From assembly GCF_005239225.2 (NCBI RefSeq), contig NC_133284.1:28692339-28756338 (forward strand): DNA of 64,000 nucleotides, read 5' to 3'. This DNA is from Populus alba (lineage: Eukaryota > Streptophyta > Magnoliopsida > Malpighiales > Salicaceae). The notes beneath the pieces are model-generated. The model was given only the letters and a program-made list of their open reading frames with translations. It did no database searches and was not told the origin of the DNA. Positions 57,488 to 64,000 of this stretch are shown one piece after another; the first letter of the stretch is position 1, and every line of letters begins with the position of its first letter. The position numbers and the translations under genes are program-made.

Positions 57488-58355
57488 GGAACCTATTGAA
57501 GGAATTCTCATCTCCAAACTCATTGAAGGAACTCAACTCCTATTTGAGAAACTATCATTGGAGGAACTTCTTTTAGATGAACTCTTATTGGAACAACTCT
57601 CATTGTAAAAACTCTCATCTCTGAACTCATTGGAGGAACTCAACTCTCATTAGAGAACTCCTATTAAAGGAACTATTATTGAAGGAACTCTCACTAGAGA
57701 AACTCCCCTTGAAGGAACTCTTATTTTTAAACTCATTGGAGAAACTCCTATTTAAGGAACTCTCATCTCCAAACTTATTAGGGGAACTCAACTCCCATGA
57801 AAGAAACTCTCACTAGAAGAACTCTCATCTCCAAACTCATTGGAGGAACTAAACTCTCATTTGAGAAACTCTCATCTTCACTGAAGGAGCTCTCATTAAA
57901 GGAACTTCTACTAAAGAAACTCCTATTGGAGGAACTCTCATCTTTGAACTCATCGGAGGAAATCAACTCCTAGTGGAGGAACTCTCATCTCTAAACTCAT
58001 TGGATGAACTCAACTCTCATTTAAGGAACTCTTGTTTCTAAAATCATTAGAGGAACTCAACTCTCATCTCCAAACTCATTAGGAAAACTTAATTGTCATT
58101 AGAGGAACTCCCACTAAAAGAACTTCTATTGAAGGAACTCCCATCTCCAAACTCTTTAGAGGAATTTAACTCCTATTAAAGGAACTTTATTTGAAGGAGC
58201 TCTTACCAAAGAAACTCTCACTAAAAGAACTCTCATCTCCAAACTTATTAGAGAAACTCAACTCCCATTAAAGGATCTCCAAAGTCATTAGAGAAACTCT
58301 CACCTTTGAACTCATTCCATAAACTCAACTCTCCTTGGAGGAACTTCATAGAGGA
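57488..58355. repeat. Array A: degenerate 18-bp satellite-like array (~870 bp)
   Basis: The word '(g)gaactctcat(t)..agag' recurs dozens of times at 18-base steps, with higher-order groups containing 'ctccaaactcattggaggaactcaactcc'. The minus-strand ORF at 57778-57966 (Ser/Glu/Phe-rich, six-residue rhythm) is a by-product of the 18-base period. Confidence 0.8.
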
Positions 58356-58367
58356 ATGCATTAGGGG

Positions 58368-58460
58368 TAGAGCCCATGCTTAGAAAATTTCTAAGTGGTT
58401 AGAGGGAACGCACAGAAAGATAAGCCCATTCTTAGAAAAATTCTGAGTGGTTGAGAGTAA
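58368..58460. repeat. Array B, right-hand units
   Basis: Two units with 'gcccat(g/t)cttagaaaa(a/t)ttct(a/g)agtggtt(a/g)agaggg' correspond to the array at 57130-57487. Array A therefore lies inside array B. Confidence 0.7.
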
Positions 58461-58565
58461 CCCAAGAAGAGTATTGTTATTGTATTAGAGAGACCAAGTC
58501 AATCCTTTAGAGATTGGTGCTATTGCACTAAGAAGACCTTATACCAATCATTTGGAGAGTTTTCA

Positions 58566-58735
58566 ATGAGTGGAGCTCGTCCAGTAGATGGAAATCACTT
58601 GATGGGTGAAGCTCATCCAATAGATGAAAATCACCTGGTAGGTGGAGCTTGTCTAGTATGTGGGGATTGTCCAATATATGCAACTCAACTAGTAGGTAGA
58701 GCTCGCCTGGTAGGTGGAACTCACCTTTTGTGTAT
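58566..58735. repeat. Array C: nine 18-bp units
   Basis: Successive 18-base units such as GTGGAGCTCGTCCAGTAG and ATGGAAATCACTTGATGG alternate, giving a 36-base higher order. The plus-strand ORF of 74 codons over it shows the matching six-residue rhythm and is not a gene. Confidence 0.8.
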
Positions 58736-58994
58736 CATTAGAGCTCTCCAAGTCCCTGTGACACCCTTTGATGTGTACAAGCCTCCATAAATATTAGAGG
58801 CATAACCTTGGGGTATAATCATGGGTGTAATCGTAGGCACAATCACTGTTATGTTGGGGCTTTGTCAGCCATGAAAAAAGCTTTTAAACAACAAGAATAA
58901 ACTGAATTCGTGTTTAGTTTTCCACAACAATATCAATGATGAGGTCAATGAATTGTATTTGTGTTCAGTTTTCCATAACAACGTCAATGATGAG

Positions 58995-59583
58995 ATCCCA
59001 AAAAATCCAAGTAGCTTAGGAGTAAAACTTATGTGTTAGGTAATCAATTAATCCATTGGTTCTAGTAATCTGATTCATTCTTCCTAGCCAAGGTGGTTGG
59101 TATCTTATAGTTAGTGTCTGGTATGTCAAATTGGTTGGAGTGGAAACTCTTGAATACTTAAGTAAGTATCTTTTTAAAAGAAAAAAAAATGCAGTGATAT
59201 TTTAAGAAAATAGATTCTGAAAATATATACAATAAAAAAATTTAAAAATAAAAAGATTATAAACCTGAAGCTTAAAGGATTCATTGGCTTTTTATAGCTC
59301 ATAAGTCTTGTCATTTTGTAAAAAAAAATGAATGAAAAGTCAATTTATCCTTGTAATATTTTGAGTTATATTTTATCTAAATAATATTTATTGGATTAGT
59401 AAAAAAATATTAAAATACTCATAAAAATTTTAAAAAATTAATGAGAGAGTTTTGAGTTCACACAAGTTACTTGATCTTTTAGGAGCAGAAAATGAACCCA
59501 AGTGTGCTGCCAGGGGTCATGGCTGTTGCCTGAACCTAGCTTTTTTAGATTAGTAAGAGTTTTGAGCCCGTTAAGATGTGTCA
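58995..59583 (-). mobile_element. 5' LTR of the second minus-strand gypsy-type element
   Basis: It pairs with 56311-56951. The region just inside it (58940-58990) has two tandem copies of 'cagttttccat(c)aacaa.(g/a)tcaatgatga', one of which, on the minus strand, resembles a gypsy primer site (GACGTTGTTATGGAAAA). Its outer end adjoins the upstream region of the second GRAS gene. Confidence 0.65.
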
Positions 59584-60256
59584 GTGACCGATTCTTTTGT
59601 ACGAGATAAGAGAGGATGAGATTAAAGAATTTTTTTTCCCTTGAATGAGTAAATTGACTGGTCTATCACATGATCAAACACCTTTCCTTTTTCTAATGAT
59701 ATAATAATACATAGAACATGGTAAAGAGGAAATCCTGCCATAAATAAAATAAAGATTTTGTCTAATTTAGTTAAACATGATTGGTTCGAATATGGGACCC
59801 ATTATATGACAACAGCTTTTTGATTTAGTCAATGGCCTTTGGCGATCGATACAGACAACCCATTTCTTCCGTGCATCAGAATTCAAGTCTTCTACAGTCA
59901 TGGATGCGACTCAAGCTTGATCAAAACTAAAGTGCAGGAGGAGGTGGGCTCCAAGGCCTCTGGCTTAGCTTTTAAAAGCGCCACCATTTTACCAAAATTA
60001 TTATGTAAACATTTGGATACTTCTTGTTCAAATCGCTTTCTTCAAAAAACTTGGCCTCTTGGTCTCATAATTAGTACACCTGCGATCTACACTACCTAGC
60101 TTCTTACCCATCACTTCCAAAATCTTGTGTTTCTTTTGGGTTTTCACCGAAATCATATTCTCCAGGGCATCCTAGATAAGTAGTATTATTTACACCTTTT
60201 CCACTCTCTTGTTCGACAATCGGATACGAATTTGAACACATTTCATTTCCATACTA
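59584..60256 (+). promoter_or_regulatory. Upstream region of the second GRAS gene
   Basis: This 670-base interval between the LTR and the start codon must hold the proximal promoter and leader. No strong TATA box was found; 'aagtagtattatttacacc' at 60178 is weak. An 86-codon ORF at 59839-60099 has no recognised domain, though it could be an upstream ORF. Confidence 0.4.
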
Positions 60257-62230
60257 ATGGTGATTGAATCTATGGATCCACCTTCCAATCCCACCAATCT
60301 ACAAGCTGCCGCTGACAACCCTTCTTTAAGGTCGACCTCAGATGGAGAATCTCCGCTCGACAGTGAAACGACTGACTGCTACCATGCTGTCTTGAAGTAC
60401 ATACATGACATCTTAATGGAAGATGGCTTGGGGGATAAAACCTGTATGTTACAGGATAGTCTCGCACTCCAAGCTGCTGAAAAATCACTTTATGATGTAA
60501 TCGGCGAAGAGTATCCATCTTCTTCGGATCATTGCCCTCCTTGTTTAATTCATAGCAATGAGAGCCCAGATGAGAATTTCACTCCAACTAGAAGCGTTCA
60601 ATCTTCTGTTACACAGCCATTTGACTCTCCTGAAAGCATGCCGTATTTACATGTAGAAACGCAGCCTTTTGGACAGTTCAATGGAGTCATGGGAAGTGCT
60701 AACAAATCCATTCCATATAGTCATTCTATCAAATTTTCTTCAATGAGAAATGTATCAGATCCTCAAGAGCTAGAGAGAGAGGTGATGGCAGACAGAATCC
60801 AGAAGAATGGAAGGAACTACTCATCAATTCAGACAAGGGGAAGGAGGAATCATCAGCATGACAATAATGGCTACTTAGAAGAAGGGAGAAGCAAGAAGCA
60901 ATCTTCGGTCTCAGAGTCCCTACACTTGGAGCTTCTTGATGATACCTTTTTGTATAATATTGAGAATGGAGGACACATACCGTGTCCTCTGTACGGTAAT
61001 CCACCAAGTGCAAGGAGCAAGAGGTTTCTGCAAAGTGAGCAGTCAGCAGCTTCTGATATACGTACGAGAACACTGGCTAATAAAAGAGAGACAGACCTGT
61101 GGACTCTGCTAATTCTTTGTGCACAAGCTGCAGGAAGCGGGGATGTAAAGACAGCTAGTGGGAAATTAAAGCAGATTAGGCAACATTCTTCTCCTTTGGG
61201 GGATGCAAATCAAAGATTGGCACATTATTTCGCCAATGGCCTTGAGGCACGCCTTGCTGGTACTGGAATGCCACTCTCTGGACCCATTACACAAAGTTCG
61301 ACAACAGCTGCTGACATCCTGAAAGCTTATGAGCTCTATGTTACAATATGCCCTTTCAGGAAGATGACAAATTTGTGTGCAAACAGAACAATTTCTAGAG
61401 TAGTAGATAAGGCAACAAGCGTGCACATCATTGATTTTGGCATTAGCTACGGATTTCAATGGCCTTGCTTTATCTACAGGCACTCTTTAAGGCCTGGAAG
61501 ACCTACCAAGATTCGCGTTACGGGAATTGAGCTTCCCCAACCAGGTTTCCGGCCTGCAGAAAGGGTTGAAGAGACTGGCCGTCGTTTACAAAGATTGGCT
61601 GACAGAATGAAGGTTCCGTTTGAGTACAATGCCATAGCCCAGAAATGGGAAACTATTCAATATGAGGATCTCAAGATCGATAGAGATCGCGATGAGGTGA
61701 TTATCGTCAACTGTATGTACCGATTGAAGAACTTACCTGACGACACGATGGTGGTCAACAGCCCCAGGGATGCTGTTCTTAAATTGATTAAGAGAATCAA
61801 TCCCGATATATTCCTCCATGGAGTTTGTAATGGTTCTTACAATGCTCCCTTCTTTGTCACAAGGTTCCGTGAGGCATTGTTCCATTACTCTGCATTTTTT
61901 GATATGCTTGAAGCTACTGCACCTCGAGAAGATCAAGAAAGATTGCTGTTCGAGAGGGAAATGATTGGAAGGGATGCTATAAATGTGATAGCATGTGAGG
62001 GTACACAAAGGGTTGAAAGGCCAGAGCCATACAAGCAATGGCATATGAGGAATTTGAGGATTGGATTTAGGCAGGTCCCGTTTCATCAAAGCATCATTAA
62101 AAGAGTGAAAAACGTTAAACATGATTATCATAAAGATTTTATCGTTGATGAGGATGGACAATGGATACTTCTTGGATGGAAGGGGAAAATAATCCATGCT
62201 ATGTCAGCTTGGAAACCTGTCCAGGAGTAA
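60257..62230 (+). CDS. GRAS transcription factor, SCL14/SCL33 (LISCL) type, gene 2
   Basis: The 657 residues start at the ATG at 60257; a second in-frame ATG at 60272 (MDPPSN) would also suit. The LISCL N-terminal motif is at ~43-87 (VLKYIHDILMEDG, then LALQAAEKSLYDVIGE), very close to the family consensus. A basic RGRRNH stretch is at ~194. The GRAS domain covers ~282-653: LWTLLILCAQAA, IKQIRQHSSPLG-like leucine heptad region 1, VHIIDFGISYGFQWP (~389), TGIELPQPGFRPAERVEETG, FFVTRFREALFHYS (PFYRE), CEGTQRVERPE and a SAW end with W-x7-G-x-W-type spacing. All subdomains are present, so it is probably functional as a nuclear regulator. It lies in direct tandem with the gene at 51832 and keeps more consensus residues, suggesting the other copy has evolved faster. 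Confidence 0.95.
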   Translation: MVIESMDPPSNPTNLQAAADNPSLRSTSDGESPLDSETTDCYHAVLKYIHDILMEDGLGDKTCMLQDSLALQAAEKSLYDVIGEEYPSSSDHCPPCLIHSNESPDENFTPTRSVQSSVTQPFDSPESMPYLHVETQPFGQFNGVMGSANKSIPYSHSIKFSSMRNVSDPQELEREVMADRIQKNGRNYSSIQTRGRRNHQHDNNGYLEEGRSKKQSSVSESLHLELLDDTFLYNIENGGHIPCPLYGNPPSARSKRFLQSEQSAASDIRTRTLANKRETDLWTLLILCAQAAGSGDVKTASGKLKQIRQHSSPLGDANQRLAHYFANGLEARLAGTGMPLSGPITQSSTTAADILKAYELYVTICPFRKMTNLCANRTISRVVDKATSVHIIDFGISYGFQWPCFIYRHSLRPGRPTKIRVTGIELPQPGFRPAERVEETGRRLQRLADRMKVPFEYNAIAQKWETIQYEDLKIDRDRDEVIIVNCMYRLKNLPDDTMVVNSPRDAVLKLIKRINPDIFLHGVCNGSYNAPFFVTRFREALFHYSAFFDMLEATAPREDQERLLFEREMIGRDAINVIACEGTQRVERPEPYKQWHMRNLRIGFRQVPFHQSIIKRVKNVKHDYHKDFIVDEDGQWILLGWKGKIIHAMSAWKPVQE

Positions 62231-62659
62231 CACATAAAACTATGGTGTTTTTGCTTCTTCTTTTTTTTTGTAAAGTAAATTTATACTTTGCTGCTTAGCG
62301 TCTGTGGATTATGATCCACGTTGAGCTACTACAACAGTCCTCTTTCAATTGTTTACTGTGCATCTAATATCATAAACACTGAATAATTGGCCGGAAGAGG
62401 AGTCCTCTGAACATGCCCGGCCGATTATCTTGGATTACAGGACTAGTGAATATATAGTTTCATTGCTTCGAGTTATGAGCCACGAAGATACTAATTCCTG
62501 AGCAGATATGCAACAAATGAAACTCTTTGTTTTCCTTAAATCAGTTTGGAAAGAGTATAAAAAAATATGTGTATTGGATTGAAAAAAATAATAATAATTT
62601 ATAATGCTCTTGCTTCTCTGTTTACACACAAAATATTAAACTTTAGTGTGTGGTTGAAA

Positions 62660-62865
62660 GTGTAACTGTTATTATTTTTTAAAGTATTTTTTATTTAAAA
62701 ATATATATTAATAATTTTTTTTATTTTTAAAAATTATTTTTGAGATCAGCACATTAAAATAATTTGAAAAATATTAAAAACATATTAATTCAACGCAAAA
62801 AAAAATTAAATTTTTTTAAAAATAATTTTTTAAAAACACTTTCAGACCAAAATAAACTTAGTCTC
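62660..62865 (+). mobile_element. AT-rich MITE-like repeat, plus orientation
   Basis: It shares the order 'taaagtatttttt', 'ttatttttaaaaattatttttgagatcagcacattaaaataatttgaaaa', 'ttaattcaacgcaaaaaaaaattaaat' and 'aaaaacactttcagacc' with the minus strand of 50875-51045. It lies 430 bases past the second GRAS stop codon. Confidence 0.65.
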
Positions 62866-64000
62866 TGCGAGTAAATATTTGGTCAACACACATATTTATT
62901 CCCAATCATCACCTAACTCTCGATTGAGTGCCCAAATTAATATTATTCTTTTAGTTAGGTATCCTATCATCTATCACACATTATCCATCTGTCATCAATC
63001 CGTAGGATAGAAATGTTAGCATCATGAAAGGTCACAAATTTTAGTTTATTACTAATTCATTGGTTTAGCGCTTCCCACGGGTTAAATAAAATTTTTAAAA
63101 TAAAAAAAAATATTAAGATTGTAAAAAGCAATTTAATTGTTTTATTTAACCTAATTTAATAAATTAATTTTAAAATCTCACAACTTAATTATTTGTCCTA
63201 ACTCAAGTTTTAAACTAAATTGTGCATGAATTAGCTCAAATTAAATTGATTGATTTCATGGATCCACATGCAATCTTGATAATCGGTAAAAAATATAATT
63301 TTTTATAAATTTTTAAAATAATAACTTTTCTAACAAAAACTATTAAGACAATGATATATTGGATCGATCTCAATCCTCAACAAACCATGTCATAAACTAC
63401 ATTGAGTTTAATAATTTACTTTTTATAAAATATTTTGTAATTATAAGATAAAAATAAATGGAACAAAATTGAGCACCAACCTACAGAATAAAAACTTATT
63501 TGAAACAGTGATAACCCTATAAAAAACAAAAAATAAAAACAAATCACGCAGCTTATTTCTCAACCAATTCAATATTAAAAGATAAAATCAATAAAAAATA
63601 ATTAATGAATAAAATATCAACCTAACACCATAGTTATCAGACCCAACTCGAGGGTTGACCCGATTAAACCCTAGTCAACTTCGGAAAATTAAAAAAAAAT
63701 TGGGGTTTTAAATTCTCACATTAAAAATTTTAAAAATAATTCATGTAGATGTAGGTTATACATGTTGTAAATAATAAACTTTAAAATATTATTTCAAAAG
63801 ATTTTTTATCACACATTGAAAAAACATAATTTTTCCTTGTTAATATAAAGTATATGTATTGATAGGCTTTCAATCTCGTATCAGAACATTAAAAGCTTAT
63901 TCTAATGTTTATATAGTGAACTTTGATAAAAATTGGTAATCAACAAAGAAAATATGATAGAATTGGGCGTATAAGGTTGGGTCGAGCTAGTGAAAAACCA
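62866..64000. other. AT-rich intergenic end of the window
   Basis: No gene was seen. At 63630-63700 the words 'agttatcagacccaactcgagggttgacccgattaaaccctagtcaac' resemble the dispersed repeat at 12930-13430. Confidence 0.5.

Noticed and set aside
57778..58790. ORFs of 62 and 74 codons with six-residue repeats
   Set aside because: They follow from 18-bp tandem arrays inside an LTR element.
1..64000. A novel gene cluster or defence-type system
   Set aside because: The only intact host genes are two GRAS factors; all other coding sequence belongs to known retrotransposon families or an F-box relic. The unusual signal is at the level of repeat and RNA structure.

Overview
This is plant nuclear DNA, most likely from poplar or a close relative (Salicaceae). 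It is AT-rich and packed with LTR retrotransposons of plant-specific lineages. It carries tRNA-type SINE copies that match my memory of the Salicaceae SINE family, and short AT-rich foldback repeats of a kind common in poplar. Its only intact host genes are two plant-only GRAS transcription factors. No bacterial, viral, CRISPR or operon-like features were seen.

Layout. 1-7118: a minus-strand Ty3/gypsy element of Athila type with gag and protease but no reverse transcriptase. 7352-11175: a minus-strand Ty1/copia relic of Sirevirus type, with the integrase deleted and a plant-transposon-protein ORF downstream. 11190-17276: minisatellites, dispersed repeats, a foldback hairpin and a SINE fragment. 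17277-20333: a minus-strand, LTR-bounded gypsy element with a decayed gag. 20334-24420: degraded LTR-like sequence with duplications. 24420-25812: an F-box pseudogene containing a complete 277-bp TRIM element. 26050-46534: a nest of elements. An old minus-strand Tat/Ogre-like element (5' LTR 42782-46534, DUF7745-type ORF) was entered by a copia element (28021-42031). The copia 5' LTR was later entered by a young gag-only Tat/Ogre-like element (28034-37453) with near-identical 2.7-kb LTRs. 46535-50000: more LTR fragments of the same superfamily.

51200-62300 is the gene-bearing part. Two GRAS genes of the SCL14/SCL33 (LISCL) type, each with a single uninterrupted coding exon of 657 codons, lie in direct tandem 6.5 kb apart. 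Between them are a SINE and a non-autonomous LTR element whose interior is mostly tandem repeats. Nuclear transcription regulation is the only host function that can be assigned.

The most unusual structure is in the 3' non-coding part of the young Tat/Ogre-like element. There, seven of eight repeated hairpins keep a 9-nt loop of near-constant sequence while their stem sequences change in step on both arms. A second, 13-14-nt-loop version also occurs in a separate related element.
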